A stretch of DNA of 40,858 bases from NCBI GenBank assembly GCA_947589645.1, contig CANQCG010000013.1:1-40858 (forward strand). Direction: 5' to 3'. Position 1 is the first letter of the stretch, and every line of letters starts with the position of its first letter. Under the pieces are notes generated by a model. The model saw only the letters and a list, made by a program, of their open reading frames with translations, was not told where the DNA came from and ran no database searches. This stretch comes from an uncultured Clostridia bacterium (lineage in GTDB: Bacteria > Bacillota > Clostridia > TANB77 > CAG-508). A program made the position numbers and the translations under genes. Positions 23,988 to 35,961 of the stretch are shown here, piece by piece.

Positions 23988-25676
23988 ATGGCACAATCTG
24001 TATTAGATAAAGAACAAACAGATACCAAAGAAAATTCTAATTTAGCAGGCAGTGAGTCATCAAACGACTCATCTTTTAATAATAATATGCATGCTACTCA
24101 AAAGCCTTTAATTAGAAAATATTTACCTCTAATTTTAATTTCAATAGCACTTTTAGTGTTTATTTGTGCTTTTAGCACGACTTTTGCGTTACTAAATATT
24201 AATAATGATAAAATAATAAAAGGCATTCATATAAATGGCATTAATGTATCAGGGCTAACTATTAATGAAGCTACACAAAAATTATCTGATGAGTTTTCCA
24301 AGAAATTAAATAATACTTTAACCTTGACTACTGGCGAATTTACTGCAGAAATTATACCTTCGTTTGATTTTGACGCAAGTTATAATGTATCTGTTGCAGT
24401 CCAAACAGCCTATAATATAGGACGTTCTGGAAACTTAATTAAAAATAATTATGATATTTTATTTGCAACTCTTGCTAAACGAAATATTTTTATAAACGTT
24501 TTATATGATAATGAAAAATTGGAAAATTGCATTAGCGATATAAGTGTTAATATTCCCGGTTTAGTAAAAGAGCCTAGCTATTACATTGAAGATTCGAATC
24601 TAATAATTTTAAAAGGTTCACCAGGAATAGAGTTGCTAAAAGAACAAACTAAAAATTTAATAATTTCTAATATAGAAAATTTAAGTAATTCTAATTCTAT
24701 GGAATTACCGTTGCAAAATGTAGAGCCAAAGCAAATTGATCTTGATAAAATTCATAGTGAAATATATTCTGAACCTAAAAATGCTTACATAATTAAAGAA
24801 CCTTTTGAATTAAATGTTGGCTCATCTGGAACTGACTTTGGAATAAGTATGACTGAGGCAAAAAATTTATTGCAAGAAGAAAAAAATGAATACATAATAC
24901 CTTTAAAAATCACACCACCAGAAATAAGTGTAGAAGATTTAGGAAATGACATATTTGTACATAACTTGGGGACTTTTACTTCACAATTTAATGTATATAA
25001 TTACAATAGAACTAATAATGTAGAAATTGCAAGTACAAAAATAAATAATGTTATTTTGCTTCCTGGTGAAGAGTTCTCTTACAATAAAACTGTTGGAGAA
25101 AGAACAATAGCTAATGGCTTTAAAGAAGCTTCTGTTTATACTAGTTCAGGAGTTGTAAATGGTTTGGGAGGTGGAATATGCCAAGTTTCCTCAACTTTAT
25201 ATAACTCTGTTTTACTTGCAAATTTAGAAATTGTTGAAAGGCGAAATCACAGGTATGCAGTTTCTTATGTTCCTTTAGGTCAAGATGCAACAGTTGCATA
25301 TGGAAGTATAGATTTTAGATTTAAAAACAATAGAAAATATCCAATTAAAATTGTTTCTTATACAAATAATGGTAAACTTACTATAAGTATAATTGGAATA
25401 AAAGAGGATAACGAATACCAAGTTTCGATTACTACTAAAAAGCTCCAAACTATTCCTTTTAAAACTCAATATATTGATGATAGCTCTTTACCAGAAGGTA
25501 CTCAAAAGCAAACACAATATGGTGATTATGGCTATAAATACGAAACTTATAAAACTTTAACACTTAATGGAAACGTAATTTCAAGTAACTTGATTTCTTC
25601 TGACACGTATACTCCTTTAACTAGAGTTGTTAGAGTAGGTACTAAAAAAACTCAAGAGACTACTCCGCAAAATTAA
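23988..25676 (+). CDS. VanW-family cell-surface protein with peptidoglycan-binding and G5-like domains
   Basis: The 562-aa protein begins with a charged, Ser/Asn-rich cytoplasmic tail (1-43), then one membrane anchor (about 45-70, YLPLILISIALLVFICAF). Two PG-binding_4-type modules follow (about 75-320, starting IKGIHINGINVSGLTINEA). The VanW domain covers about 335-470 (FNVYNYNRTNNVEIASTKIN, LLPGEEFSYNKTVGERT, GGGICQVSSTLYNSVLLA). The C-terminus is G5-like. It is extracellular and membrane-anchored, with a presumed role in peptidoglycan maintenance; biochemical activity is unknown. The SD GGAGG precedes the ATG. It is one of only two clear rightward genes. Confidence 0.9.
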   Translation: MAQSVLDKEQTDTKENSNLAGSESSNDSSFNNNMHATQKPLIRKYLPLILISIALLVFICAFSTTFALLNINNDKIIKGIHINGINVSGLTINEATQKLSDEFSKKLNNTLTLTTGEFTAEIIPSFDFDASYNVSVAVQTAYNIGRSGNLIKNNYDILFATLAKRNIFINVLYDNEKLENCISDISVNIPGLVKEPSYYIEDSNLIILKGSPGIELLKEQTKNLIISNIENLSNSNSMELPLQNVEPKQIDLDKIHSEIYSEPKNAYIIKEPFELNVGSSGTDFGISMTEAKNLLQEEKNEYIIPLKITPPEISVEDLGNDIFVHNLGTFTSQFNVYNYNRTNNVEIASTKINNVILLPGEEFSYNKTVGERTIANGFKEASVYTSSGVVNGLGGGICQVSSTLYNSVLLANLEIVERRNHRYAVSYVPLGQDATVAYGSIDFRFKNNRKYPIKIVSYTNNGKLTISIIGIKEDNEYQVSITTKKLQTIPFKTQYIDDSSLPEGTQKQTQYGDYGYKYETYKTLTLNGNVISSNLISSDTYTPLTRVVRVGTKKTQETTPQN

Positions 25677-25698
25677 GCTGAATATTATAAATTAATAT

Positions 25699-25738
25699 AA
25701 AAAGTCCAACTCTATTTATTAAGTAAGTTGGACTTTTT
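25699..25738. terminator. Bidirectional terminator between VanW and rpoC
   Basis: A perfect 13-bp stem, AAAAAGTCCAACT/AGTTGGACTTTTT, with a 14-nt loop lies between the convergent stop codons. Confidence 0.88.
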
Positions 25739-25743
25739 ATTTT

Positions 25744-28700
25744 TTATTCAGTAACTTGTTCTGTCTCTGTACTTGCAACTTCTGCTCCTACAGTTTCAGC
25801 AACTGGTTCTTGTTCTAAATCGTTTAAAGCTTCTGATGTTTCTGTACTAATACGAGTATTTTGATATCTTTGCATTCCTGTTCCTGCTGGAATTAACTTA
25901 CCAATAATAACATTTTCTTTTAAGCCTAATAATTGGTCTGCTTTTCCTTTTATTGCAGCTTCTGTTAATACTCTTGTTGTCTCTTGGAAAGATGCTGCTG
26001 ATAAGAAGCTGTCTGTTGCTAAAGCTGCTTTTGTTATTCCAAGTAATACTCTTCTTCCTGTTGCAGGTTTTAACTTTTGCTCTATAGCTTTGTTGTTTTC
26101 TTCTTCGAATTCATACATATCAACTAATGAGCCTGGGAACATTGTAGTATCACCTTGCTCCTCAACTTTAACTTTCTTAAGCATTTGTCTTGCTATAACT
26201 TCGATGTGCTTGTCATTTATATCAACACCTTGGTTTCTATAAACTTTTTGTACTTCAGAAATTAAGTATTCATATACTCCTTCTGGTCCTTTAATTGCTA
26301 AGATTTCAGCTGGATTTATAGAACCTTCGATTAATGCATCTCCTGCTTCTACCATATCTCCATCTTTTACTTTTAATTTAGAACCAAATGGTATTACATA
26401 TGATTTTGAATTATCTTTAGATGTAACAACAACTTCCTTTTTCTTCTTAGTTTCTTGTACTTTTACTTTACCATCTATTTCTGTAATTACTGCAAGTCCC
26501 TTTGGTTTTCTTGCTTCGAATAACTCTTCAACTCTAGGAAGACCTTGAGTAATATCTGCTGAGCCTGCTCCACCAGCATGTTTTGTGTTCATTGTAAGCT
26601 GTGTACCAGGTTCACCAATTGATTGAGCAGCTACAATTCCTATAGCTTCACCAATTGATACTTTGTTTCTTCTTGCTAAGCTCATTCCATAACATTTTTG
26701 ACATACGCCATGTTTTGCTCTACATCCTAAAACTGAACGTACATAAACTTTTTCTATTCCTGCATTTACTATTTTATCTGCCAAGTCGTCAGTTATTAAT
26801 GTTTCAGTATCTACAATTACTTCTTTAGTTTTAGGGTCTACTATATTTTCTACAGGGTATCTTCCTAATAATCTTTCTTGTAATTTTTCAATTACTTGGT
26901 TTCCATCTTTTATTGTATATACATAAGTTCCCTCATTGCTTCCACAGTCTTCTTCTCTAACTATTATATCTTGTGAAACATCTACTAATCTTCTTGTTAA
27001 ATATCCTGAGTCAGCTGTTCTTAAAGCTGTATCTGCTAAACCTTTTCTAGCTTGGTGTGAAGATACGAAATACTCTAATGCGTCTTGACCTTCAAGGAAT
27101 GAAGATTTAATTGGTATTTCTATGGCTTTACCTGTTGTACCTGCCATAAGTCCTCTCATACCTGCAATTTGTCTTAATTGATTCATATTACCACGAGCAC
27201 CAGATTGTGCCATCATATAAATTGGGTTTAAGTCGTCGAAGTTTTTCTTCATTTCTTCTCCTACTTGCTTTGTTGCATCTTCCCAAACTTTAATTGTTGC
27301 ACCATATCTTTCTTGCTCTGTAATTAAACCTCTTCTATATTGTTTTCTAATTACATCTATTTGTTTATCTGCATCTGCTAATATTGCTTGTTTAGCTTCT
27401 GGTACTTTAACATCTGATACAGATACTGTTATAGCACCTTTTGTAGAGTATTTAAAGCCTGTTTCTTTTATGTAGTCAAGTAATTCTGCTGTTTCTGATA
27501 AACCATGTACATTTATAGATTTTGCAATTATTGGTCCTAATGCTTTTTTATCAACTGTAAAGTTTATTTCAAAATCAAACATATGCTCTGGATCTGTTCT
27601 ATCTACAAAACCTAAATCTTGTGGAATTCCTTGGTTGTAAATTATTCTTCCAACTGTTGTCTCTACAAATTTGTGTTTTAGCTCACCATCTACTTCTCTT
27701 TCCATTCTTACATGAATTTTTGCATGAACTCCTAGTGCACCATTTTCATGTGCTACAACTGCTTCTTCTGGTGATTTAAAGTATTTTCCTTCTCCTAATT
27801 CTCCTGGAACATCCATTGTTAAATAGTAACTTCCAAGTATCATATCTTGTGTTGGTACTGTTACTGGTTTACCATCTTGAGGTTTTAGAAGGTTGTTTGT
27901 TGATAACATTAAGAATCTTGCTTCTGCTTGCGCTTCTGGTGAAAGTGGTAAGTGAACTGCCATTTGGTCACCATCGAAGTCAGCATTAAATGCTGTACAT
28001 ACAAGTGGGTGTAATTTTATAGCTCTACCCTCTACTAGAACTGGCTCAAATGCTTGAATTCCAAGTCTATGCAAAGTTGGTGCACGGTTAAGCATTACTG
28101 GGTGATCTTGTATAACTTCTTCTAATATTCCCCAAACCTCTGGGCTTAATCTTTCTACCATTCTCTTTGCATTCTTAATATTATGTGCTATATGTCTTCC
28201 AACTAGTTCTCTCATTACAAATGGTTTAAATAATTCTATTGCCATTTCTTTTGGAAGTCCACATTGATATATTTTAAGTTCTGGTCCTACTACAATTACT
28301 GAACGACCTGAGTAGTCAACTCTCTTTCCTAATAAGTTTTGACGGAATCTACCTTGTTTTCCTTTTAACATATCTGATAAAGATTTCAAAGGTCTATTTC
28401 CAGCTCCTGTTACAGGTCTTCCTCTTCTTGAGTTATCAATTAATGCATCTACAGACTCTTGTAACATTCTCTTTTCGTTTCTTACTATTATTTCAGGTGC
28501 ACCTAATTCTAATAGTCTTTTTAATCTGTTATTTCTGTTTATTACTCTTCTATATAAATCGTTTAAATCTGATGTTGCAAATCTACCACCATCTAATTGA
28601 ACCATTGGTCTTAAATCTGGTGGGATAACAGGTATTACATTCATTATCATCCATTCAGGTCTGTTTCCTGACATTTTGAATGCTTCTACTGTATCTAATC

Positions 28701-29328
28701 TTTTTATTAGTTTTGCCTTTTTTTGCTCACTAGCTGTCTCTAATTCTTTTTTGATTTGAGCTACTAATTTATCTAAGTCTATTTCTTCTAGTAATGTTCT
28801 TATTGCTTCTGCTCCTATGCCAGCTTTAAAAGATTTTTTACCATATTTTTCTTCAGCATCATGGTATTCTTTTTCTGTTAGCACTTGGCATTTTTCTAGT
28901 CCGCTTGTTCCTTTGTCTATTACAATATATGATGCAAAATAGATAACTTTTTCTAGATTTCTTGGTGATACATCTAGCATTAAAGCAATTCTGCTTGGTA
29001 TTCCTTTGAAATACCAAATATGAGCTACTGGGGCAGCAAGCTCTATGTGCCCCATTCTCTCTCTTCTTACTTTAGCCTTTGTAACCTCTACTCCACATCT
29101 ATCACAAACTATTCCCTTATATCTAACTCTTTTATATTTACCACAATGGCATTCCCAGTCTTTTGTTGGTCCAAATATTCTTTCACAAAATAGACCATCT
29201 CTTTCTGGTTTAAGAGTTCTATAGTTTATTGTTTCTGGTTTTTTTACTTCGCCTTTTGATAATTCTCTAATCTTCTCGTCTGATGCAAGTCCGATTTTTA
29301 TTTTATCAAATAACTCTAATTCCTCCAT
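25744..29328 (-). CDS. rpoC: RNA polymerase beta' subunit
   Basis: The 1194-aa protein carries the N-terminal zinc ribbon ([20 protein letters not shown]), the catalytic Mg loop [12 protein letters not shown], the trigger-loop region ([20 protein letters not shown]) and the second zinc site ([13 protein letters not shown]). I chose the ATG at 29328 with AGGGGGA 5 nt upstream; the ORF is open a further 45 nt. It follows rpoB by 109 nt in one operon. Unusually, rpsL does not follow: the next gene is a convergent VanW gene. Confidence 0.98.
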   Translation of the reverse strand: MEELELFDKIKIGLASDEKIRELSKGEVKKPETINYRTLKPERDGLFCERIFGPTKDWECHCGKYKRVRYKGIVCDRCGVEVTKAKVRRERMGHIELAAPVAHIWYFKGIPSRIALMLDVSPRNLEKVIYFASYIVIDKGTSGLEKCQVLTEKEYHDAEEKYGKKSFKAGIGAEAIRTLLEEIDLDKLVAQIKKELETASEQKKAKLIKRLDTVEAFKMSGNRPEWMIMNVIPVIPPDLRPMVQLDGGRFATSDLNDLYRRVINRNNRLKRLLELGAPEIIVRNEKRMLQESVDALIDNSRRGRPVTGAGNRPLKSLSDMLKGKQGRFRQNLLGKRVDYSGRSVIVVGPELKIYQCGLPKEMAIELFKPFVMRELVGRHIAHNIKNAKRMVERLSPEVWGILEEVIQDHPVMLNRAPTLHRLGIQAFEPVLVEGRAIKLHPLVCTAFNADFDGDQMAVHLPLSPEAQAEARFLMLSTNNLLKPQDGKPVTVPTQDMILGSYYLTMDVPGELGEGKYFKSPEEAVVAHENGALGVHAKIHVRMEREVDGELKHKFVETTVGRIIYNQGIPQDLGFVDRTDPEHMFDFEINFTVDKKALGPIIAKSINVHGLSETAELLDYIKETGFKYSTKGAITVSVSDVKVPEAKQAILADADKQIDVIRKQYRRGLITEQERYGATIKVWEDATKQVGEEMKKNFDDLNPIYMMAQSGARGNMNQLRQIAGMRGLMAGTTGKAIEIPIKSSFLEGQDALEYFVSSHQARKGLADTALRTADSGYLTRRLVDVSQDIIVREEDCGSNEGTYVYTIKDGNQVIEKLQERLLGRYPVENIVDPKTKEVIVDTETLITDDLADKIVNAGIEKVYVRSVLGCRAKHGVCQKCYGMSLARRNKVSIGEAIGIVAAQSIGEPGTQLTMNTKHAGGAGSADITQGLPRVEELFEARKPKGLAVITEIDGKVKVQETKKKKEVVVTSKDNSKSYVIPFGSKLKVKDGDMVEAGDALIEGSINPAEILAIKGPEGVYEYLISEVQKVYRNQGVDINDKHIEVIARQMLKKVKVEEQGDTTMFPGSLVDMYEFEEENNKAIEQKLKPATGRRVLLGITKAALATDSFLSAASFQETTRVLTEAAIKGKADQLLGLKENVIIGKLIPAGTGMQRYQNTRISTETSEALNDLEQEPVAETVGAEVASTETEQVTE

Positions 29329-29437
29329 CTTAGTCCCCCTATTAAATATTGGATTGATGTAATCTAAAGACAATTTTTATTCTATACACCGCTCGAACAA
29401 TTCCCTCTTGTCTAAATAAAAACTTCTTTTAGATTTA

Positions 29438-32400
29438 TTAAATTATATCATTTTCGTCATCTAAGTTATCTTCTGCTAAATCACTATCGAATATATCTTC
29501 TTCGCCTTCATCATCTAGTTCTGCAAAAAGCTCGTCACTTTCTTCTGCGTCTTCTTCCCCTTCTTCTGTGTACCCATCTTCTAATTCTTGTTCATCAACT
29601 AGGTCTTCTTGTTCCATTGCTTTTTTGCTTTCTTCTATATTAAAGTCTATTCCATCATCTATATTTTCTTTAAGTTCTAGTTCTCTATCATCTTCTGAGA
29701 ATAGTTTTACATCTAAGCCAAGTGATTGTAATTCTTTTACTAAAACTTTAAAGCTTTCTGGTACTCCAGGTTCAGGAATATTTTCACCTTTTACTATTGA
29801 TTCGTAAGTTTTTACTCTTCCTACGATATCATCTGATTTTACAGTTAATATTTCTTGTAATGTGTAAGCTGCTCCATATGCCTCTAATGCCCAAACTTCC
29901 ATCTCTCCAAAACGTTGTCCTCCAAATTGAGCTTTACCTCCAAGTGGTTGTTGTGTTACTAAAGAGTATGGTCCAGTTGAACGAGCATGTATTTTATCAT
30001 CTACTAAGTGATGTAGTTTTAACATGTACATTACACCAACTGTAATTGGCTTGTCAAAAGGCTCTCCTGTTCTACCATCATAAAGAGTAGTTTTACCATC
30101 TTCTGATAATCCTGCTTTTTTAAGTAGCTCTATAATTTCGTTTTCCTTTGCTCCATCAAATACTGGAGTTGAAACCTTCCATCCTAAAGCTCTTGCTGCC
30201 CATCCTAAGTGAACTTCTAGTACTTGACCTAAGTTCATACGTGATGGTACACCTAATGGGTTTAATAATATATCTACTGGAGTTCCATCTGGTAAGAATG
30301 GCATATCTTCTACTGGTAATATTCTTGAAATTACACCTTTGTTTCCGTGACGACCAGCCATTTTATCTCCGACTGATATTTTTCTCTTTGTAGCTATATA
30401 ACACCTAATTACTTGATTTACTCCTGGTGCTAATTCTTCAGAATTTTCTCTAGTAAATATCTTAATATCTACAACTGTTCCTGCTTCACCATGTGGTACT
30501 CTTAAAGATGTATCTCTAACTTCTCTTGCTTTTTCTCCAAATATAGCACGTAGTAATCTTTCTTCTGCTGTTAGCTCTGTTTCTCCTTTTGGAGTAACTT
30601 TACCTACTAATATATCTCCTGGTCTTACTTCTGCACCAATTCTTATAATTCCGTTTTCGTCTAGGTCTTTTAATACATCATCACCAACATTTGGTATATC
30701 ACGTGTGATTTCTTCTGGTCCTAATTTTGTATCACGACATTCGCAATCATATTCTTCGATGTGTATTGATGTATAAACATCTTCTTTAACTAATCTTTCG
30801 CTTATTAATACAGCGTCTTCGTAGTTGTAACCTTCCCATGTTGTAAATGCTATTAATACGTTTTTACCTAATGCCATTTCTCCATCTTTTGTTGATGGTC
30901 CATCTGCTATTGCATCACCTTTATGTACTTTTTCACCTTTTACAACTATTGGTTTTTGGTTTATACAAGTTCCACCATTTGTTCTTTTGAACTTACGTAA
31001 CTTGTGTACTACTGTTCTTCCACTTTCATATTTTACAGTTATTGCATCTCCTGTAACTTTTTCTATTACTCCATCTTCTTCTGCTAATACTAAAGTTCCA
31101 GAATCTTTTGCTGCTCTGTATTCTATTCCAGTTCCAACTATTGGAGATTCTGTAATCATTAATGGCACTGCTTGACGTTGCATGTTTGCACCCATTAATG
31201 CACGTTTTGAGTCGTCATGCTCCAAAAATGGTATCATGGCTGCTGCTATTGATACTAATTGTTTTGGTGAAACATCTATGTATTGTACCATGTCTTTTTC
31301 TACTTCAAGAATTTCGTTTTGGTATCTTACTCTTATTCTGTCATGTACAAATGTGCCATTTTTGTTCATTGGCTCTGTTGCTTGTGCTATTAAATATTTA
31401 TCTTCTTGATCTGCACTCATATATTCTACTTGATCTGTAACTTTATGTGTTACTGGGTCAATTTTTCTATAAGGTGTTTCAATAAAACCATATTCATTAA
31501 TACTTGCAAATGATGATAATGCTGAAATTAACCCTATATTTGGTCCTTCTGGAGATTCTACTGGGCAAAGTCTTCCATAGTGTGTATAATGAACGTCACG
31601 TACTTCGAAGCCTGCTCTTTCTCTTGATAATCCTCCAGGTCCTAATGCTGAAATTCTTCTTTTATGTGTTAGCTCAGATAATGGGTTTGTTTGATCCATG
31701 AATTGTGATAATTGTGAGCTTCCAAAGAATTCTTTTATTGCTGATGTTATTGGTTTTGTATTTATTAACGTTTGTGGTGTTACAACGTCTAAATCTTGAA
31801 TTGTCATTCTTTCACGAACAACTCTTTCTAGCCTTGTTAAACCAATTCTAAATTGATTTTGTAATAACTCACCTACACATCTAATTCTACGGTTTGCTAA
31901 ATGGTCAATATCATCTGGCTTGCATAAACCATGTGCTAAGTTTAATAAATAGTTAACTGAAGCTATAATATCTTCTGTTGTAATTGTTTTTGGTATTAAT
32001 TCATCATATCTTTGTTTAAGCACTTCAACTAGTTCTGATTCTTCTGTGTTATCTATGATATTTTTTAATACTTCATAATTTACGTTTTCTTTGAAATGTA
32101 AAGAGCTTAAATCAACATTTGGTAAAACTTTGTGTATGTTTACTGTTCCATTTCCTATTATTCTTATTACTTTATCTAAATGCTTAATATCTACTATGTT
32201 AATACCAGCTGTTTGTATTGCTTCTGCAATTTCTTCGGTTATTGTTTCTCCAGCATTTACAAATACTTCACCTGTTTCTTTATCTGCAATTGTATTTGCT
32301 GCTACTTGATTTTTAATTCTTTCTGCTAAACCTAATTTTTGGTTAAATTTAAATCTACCTACTTTTGCTAAGTCATATCTTCTGTTGTCGAAGAATAATC

Positions 32401-33169
32401 CGCTAAATAAGTTTCTTGCAGCATCTACTGTTGGAAGTTCTCCTGGTCTTAATTTTTTATAAATTTCTATTAAAGCATCTTCGCCTGTTTTTATTGGATC
32501 TTTTTGAATTGTTGCTTCTATCATTGGCTCGTCACCAAATAATGCTCTTATTTGATCATCTGTAACTAGCCCTATTGCTCTTAGAAGTGTTGTTACAGGT
32601 ATCTTTCTTGTCCTATCTACACGTACATAAAATACATCGTTTCCGTCTGTTTCATATTCTAGCCATGCTCCTCTTAAAGGCATAATTGTTGATGTATATG
32701 TTTTTCTACCTGTTTTTGTGTCAAATTCTTCTGCATAATAACATCCTGGTGAACGTACTAACTGACTTACTACAACTCTTTCTGCTCCATTTATTACGAA
32801 TGTTCCACTTTCTGTCATAAGTGGGAAATCGCCTAAATAGATTTCTTGCTCTTTTATTTCGCCGGTTTCACGATTAATTAACCTTACTTTTACGTGTAAC
32901 CTTGTTGAATAAGTTGCGTCTCTTTCTTTTGCTTCTTCTAATGTGTATTTTGTTTTGTCCTCCATGTAATAATCGAAAAATTCTAGAACTAAATTTCCTG
33001 AATAGTCTACTATTGGTGAAATATCTTTTAATACTTCTCCTAAACCTTCTTCTACAAACCAGTCATAAGAATCTCTTTGAACTTTGATAAGATTTGGCAT
33101 TTCTACATAATCGCCAACTTTTGAAAAATCCATACGTGATGCTTTCTCGTACTTGATTTCTTTTATCAA
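29438..33169 (-). CDS. rpoB: RNA polymerase beta subunit
   Basis: The 1243-aa protein has the rifampicin region [31 protein letters not shown], with wild-type residues at the usual resistance positions. The active-site-adjacent [11 protein letters not shown] and the C-terminal [20 protein letters not shown] are present. About 75 C-terminal residues form an extended acidic tail ([20 protein letters not shown] ... ENDII). I propose TTG at 33169 as start, since AGGGGTGA lies about 5 nt upstream; the alternative ATG is 33133. It has its own promoter and is not preceded by rplJL. Confidence 0.97.
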   Translation of the reverse strand: MIKEIKYEKASRMDFSKVGDYVEMPNLIKVQRDSYDWFVEEGLGEVLKDISPIVDYSGNLVLEFFDYYMEDKTKYTLEEAKERDATYSTRLHVKVRLINRETGEIKEQEIYLGDFPLMTESGTFVINGAERVVVSQLVRSPGCYYAEEFDTKTGRKTYTSTIMPLRGAWLEYETDGNDVFYVRVDRTRKIPVTTLLRAIGLVTDDQIRALFGDEPMIEATIQKDPIKTGEDALIEIYKKLRPGELPTVDAARNLFSGLFFDNRRYDLAKVGRFKFNQKLGLAERIKNQVAANTIADKETGEVFVNAGETITEEIAEAIQTAGINIVDIKHLDKVIRIIGNGTVNIHKVLPNVDLSSLHFKENVNYEVLKNIIDNTEESELVEVLKQRYDELIPKTITTEDIIASVNYLLNLAHGLCKPDDIDHLANRRIRCVGELLQNQFRIGLTRLERVVRERMTIQDLDVVTPQTLINTKPITSAIKEFFGSSQLSQFMDQTNPLSELTHKRRISALGPGGLSRERAGFEVRDVHYTHYGRLCPVESPEGPNIGLISALSSFASINEYGFIETPYRKIDPVTHKVTDQVEYMSADQEDKYLIAQATEPMNKNGTFVHDRIRVRYQNEILEVEKDMVQYIDVSPKQLVSIAAAMIPFLEHDDSKRALMGANMQRQAVPLMITESPIVGTGIEYRAAKDSGTLVLAEEDGVIEKVTGDAITVKYESGRTVVHKLRKFKRTNGGTCINQKPIVVKGEKVHKGDAIADGPSTKDGEMALGKNVLIAFTTWEGYNYEDAVLISERLVKEDVYTSIHIEEYDCECRDTKLGPEEITRDIPNVGDDVLKDLDENGIIRIGAEVRPGDILVGKVTPKGETELTAEERLLRAIFGEKAREVRDTSLRVPHGEAGTVVDIKIFTRENSEELAPGVNQVIRCYIATKRKISVGDKMAGRHGNKGVISRILPVEDMPFLPDGTPVDILLNPLGVPSRMNLGQVLEVHLGWAARALGWKVSTPVFDGAKENEIIELLKKAGLSEDGKTTLYDGRTGEPFDKPITVGVMYMLKLHHLVDDKIHARSTGPYSLVTQQPLGGKAQFGGQRFGEMEVWALEAYGAAYTLQEILTVKSDDIVGRVKTYESIVKGENIPEPGVPESFKVLVKELQSLGLDVKLFSEDDRELELKENIDDGIDFNIEESKKAMEQEDLVDEQELEDGYTEEGEEDAEESDELFAELDDEGEEDIFDSDLAEDNLDDENDII

Positions 33170-33377
33170 AATAATCACCCCTAAAAAATATTAAGCAGAA
33201 AAAAATTTATTTTTACTAAAAAACGTTCTTCTTACATGTACCTTGCTATTATATAGTTTCAAATTGTCTGCTCTTACAATTTGTCTTTTACAATTTTAAG
33301 ATATATGTAATTCCTCGATTTTTTAGTTTTTAACTTATGAATTTAATTAAAATTTTTAATGATTAAAAAACAGAAAT

Positions 33378-33406
33378 ATAATATCATGTTTTGTCCATCT
33401 TGTCAA
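33378..33406 (-). promoter_or_regulatory. Promoter of the rpoBC operon
   Basis: The minus strand carries a perfect TTGACA (33401-33406), a 17-nt spacer and TATTAT (33378-33383) with an extended TG. The predicted leader is about 200 nt (33371 to 33170), AT-rich, with no recognisable known leader motif. Confidence 0.85.
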
Positions 33407-33407
33407 T

Positions 33408-33441
33408 AAAAAAGCAAGAATTTTATTATATTTTTCTTGCT
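33408..33441 (-). terminator. Terminator of the decayed operon upstream of rpoB
   Basis: A 7-bp stem, GCAAGAA/TTCTTGC, with a 13-nt loop is followed by T6 on the minus strand. The rpoB -35 begins 2 nt beyond. The 3' end of the kinase stub lies inside this hairpin. Confidence 0.75.
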
Positions 33442-33500
33442 AGTTCGCGAGCTTGTGATGATTTTCCTGTACATCCAAGTCCGTCCATTGTAATTATCAT
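33426..33500 (-). pseudogene. N-terminal stub of a P-loop nucleoside/nucleotide kinase
   Basis: A 24-codon ORF, MIITMDGLGCTGKSSQAREL-ARKI-stop, with SD GAGGA. The GLGCTGKSS P-loop and the leading ITMDG resemble the first strand and Walker A of cytidylate/thymidylate-type kinases. The rest of the gene is missing: the stub runs into a terminator. It appears to be the surviving start of a gene deleted at its 3' end, immediately after the PfkB remnant. Confidence 0.6.
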
Positions 33501-33503
33501 TTT

Positions 33504-34072
33504 TCAAATTCCTCTTAGAACATCTCCTGCTCCTGTTTTATCAATTACTTCATCATCTGGCATAATTCTTTTATTATTAAAAATGCATTGTTTGTTTTCA
33601 TCTAAATAAAGACATCCTACTTTTCCATATTTTATTACTTTTGTTTTTGCTTTTGAATTTATTAGTGTTTCAAACTCTCTATCTATAAAAGCAATATTTG
33701 CATTATCATATACTTGTCTTGTAACTGAATCTTTTGAAAATTCTTTTAATGTATCAACTGCAATTTTTACATTTGATACTTTTCTAATATCTTTTATTAT
33801 AAGAAAGTTTGAAAAAATCTAGTTGTTTTTCCTTTTACAATGCTAACTCCTGTTACATCTATTCCAAACTTTCTATAATTATTTATATCAAAGTCTCCAC
33901 CAATTTTTGTTACAACTCCGCAGTTACAAAAAATACTTGCTCCTACTGATGAATAAAAACACGCACCTCCATTATTTACAACTTTTGTATCTTTCTCATA
34001 ACTTCCTTTTTGTGTTCTTCCTTTAAAAGCATTAATATCTTTAGCAGTATCTCCTATAACTACTACATCCAT
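33504..34072 (-). pseudogene. PfkB-family sugar/nucleoside kinase, internally deleted and frameshifted
   Basis: The first 91 codons (MDVVVIGDTAKDINAFKGRT ... VVTKIGGDFDINNYRKFGID ... KGKTTRFFQTF) are PfkB-like and stop near 33797. A different frame then carries DIRKVSNVKIAVDTLKEFSK, DNANIAFIDREFETLINSKA and the anion-hole motif DKTGAGDVLRG, then UGA. Compared with about 300 aa for the family, roughly 50 residues are missing at the junction and everything after GAGD is gone. The ATG directly follows the HD-gene stop codon, implying translational coupling in the ancestral operon. Confidence 0.8.
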
Positions 34073-34727
34073 CTATTTTTTACCATCCCATTCTTTATAA
34101 AATTCCTCTAAAAATTCTTCCATATATTTTGTTCTCTCTATTGCTATATTTTTAGCCTCATTAGTATTTATAGTATCTTTTATTTTTAGAAGTTTTTCAT
34201 AAAAATGATTAACGGCATGTCTTTTCATCTTTCTATATTCTTCTTCTGATGAGATTTCTATAATTCCGAACCTCTGGGTCATAAATCGGATTCCCTTTTT
34301 TTCCATTATAAGCAAAACATCTTGCAATACCTATTGCTCCAATAGCATCTATTCTGTCAGCATCTTGAACTATTTGACCTTCTTTTGAAAGTTCTACATT
34401 ATTAAATCCACCTTTAAATCCTAAATTTTCTATAGAAAATAATATATTTTCTAATTTATTCTCATCTATTTTTTCAAAAACATTTAGTTTTTTCATCAAC
34501 TCAACTAAATTATAACTCATGTTTCCATCACTAAATTTATCGTCATATATATCATGCAATAAAGCTATTATTCTTATAGTAAATTCATTTGCATTTTCCT
34601 TTTCATTAATTTTTAATGCTAAATCATGTACTCTTTTTACATGCCACCAATCATGTCCGCTTGACTCGTTATACATTACATCCTTTACATAACTTTCAAC
34701 TCTTAAAACAATTTCTCCTTCTTTCAT
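34073..34727 (-). pseudogene. HD-domain phosphohydrolase, frameshifted
   Basis: From the ATG at 34727 (SD TAGGAGGAAG) the frame encodes metal motifs GHDWWHVKRV, ALLHDIYDDKF and VQDADRIDAIGAIGIARCFA, then GNPIYDPEVRNYRNL. The family C-terminus continues in another frame as SSEEEYRKMKRHAVNHFYEK ... EEFLEEFYKEWDGKK. One extra base (or two missing) between about 34245 and 34275 explains this; corrected length is about 217 aa. It resembles YedJ-type HD hydrolases acting on phosphorylated nucleotides or sugars; substrate unknown. Confidence 0.85.
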
Positions 34728-34822
34728 AAACTTCCTCCTAAGATAATTTTTATTATATATGACATTAAATTGAATTTCAAGCAAAACACTAACAAAGTAT
34801 TTTGCTTGAAATTCATTAGATT

Positions 34823-35745
34823 CTAAAAGTAAATACATCTTAAATGTTTGTTGCAAAGTTCACTAGATACCTTTCTCTGTGCTAGTTTCATTTTTAATTT
34901 TAAAACATCTAAGTTGTTTTCCTGTATTTCCTCCCAAAAGTCGATATAGTCTTGACTTAATCTACAAAGAGGAAATGTTGCATCGTGATTCACATACAAA
35001 TCGTGACTTTCTCTGCAATAAACAATAGGAAAATCTGAAAGAATTGCTTTTGAACAAGTACATTGTGTTAAAAATACTTGGTGTCCTTCTTTTTCATAAC
35101 ACTCTGTCCTATCCTGTGTTGGAATATATGTATATCCCAACGTTGCCAGTTGTTCTCGTAATGTTTCCATTGTTACGCAATCTTCTTGGTTATTAGGAAA
35201 TAATTCTGTACACTTTATAGAAGCATTTATTGTTTTAGCATAAGCAATCAACTCTTTCAATTCCTCAATGCTCCAATTGTTTTGCTCACAAGGTGTTACA
35301 TTGAACCTAATAGCCAAATTAGGATATAAAGCTCTTACTGTTTGCAGATTATTTTTAACCATGCACAGCTTTTCGGCTTCCCTTCCTATAATCTTGCCAT
35401 ACATTTCTTGATTCATCGTATGGATTGAAACATTAATTCTTTCAATGTACTTCATAATTGGTAAATGCAGATTAAGTAAAGATCCATTTGTGACAACTGT
35501 TATTTTTGCACCTCCTTCATAGAGTTTTCCACAAGTGAGTCCACACTTCGGAAAATAAAAGGTTCTCCTCCAGATAATGTAACACCATTCCATTTTTCAA
35601 CCTCTGAATACATTTTGAATAATGTCACATAATTATCTACACTTAATTCGTGTTTCCGAAAAGCTCCACCAACTCCCTCTGAATGACAAAAATAGCAATT
35701 GTAGTTACACATGCTAGTTAATAAAAATCTAATATCTTTTTTCAT
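34823..35745 (-). pseudogene. Radical SAM enzyme, frameshifted
   Basis: The ATG at 35745 starts MKKDIRFLLTSMCNYNCYFC-HSEG, with the CxxxCxxC [4Fe-4S]/SAM motif, followed by VTLSGGEPF. The frame ends soon after FRSVDSLVEN, while the continuation KLYEGGAKITVVTNGSLLNL runs in another frame to 34823. One missing base in an A-run (T4 on the plus strand, 35525-35528) restores a 307-aa MoaA-like enzyme. The C-terminal half holds extra cysteines (CTCSKA, CRES, LCRL, CNKHLRC), suggesting an auxiliary cluster. It is the first gene of the degenerate operon; substrate unknown. Confidence 0.85.
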
Positions 35746-35811
35746 AGTTCTACCTCCTACAATTGTTTAAAGGTATTGTGAAAAGAAGTATTTACTTTTT
35801 TAGATACTAAA

Positions 35812-35840
35812 AATATATCACTTTTTTATTATGCTGTCAA
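35812..35840 (-). promoter_or_regulatory. Promoter of the radical SAM operon
   Basis: The minus strand carries TTGACA (35835-35840), a 17-nt spacer and TATATT (35812-35817) with an extended TG. The predicted leader is about 60 nt. The promoter looks intact although the genes are broken. Confidence 0.7.
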
Positions 35841-35896
35841 CATAATGCAATACTTTAAAGAAATTAGCTATAGAATTAACAAATATAAAAAACTAC

Positions 35897-35925
35897 TAGA
35901 CATTTTTAATAACTTATTATAAAAT
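35897..35925 (+). promoter_or_regulatory. Putative promoter of the small exporter gene
   Basis: TAGACA (35897-35902), a 17-nt spacer and TAAAAT (35920-35925), about 35 nt before the ATG. Confidence 0.45.
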
Positions 35926-35961
35926 CTTTATCGTATGAATAATTTATAACGGAGGTTAAAA

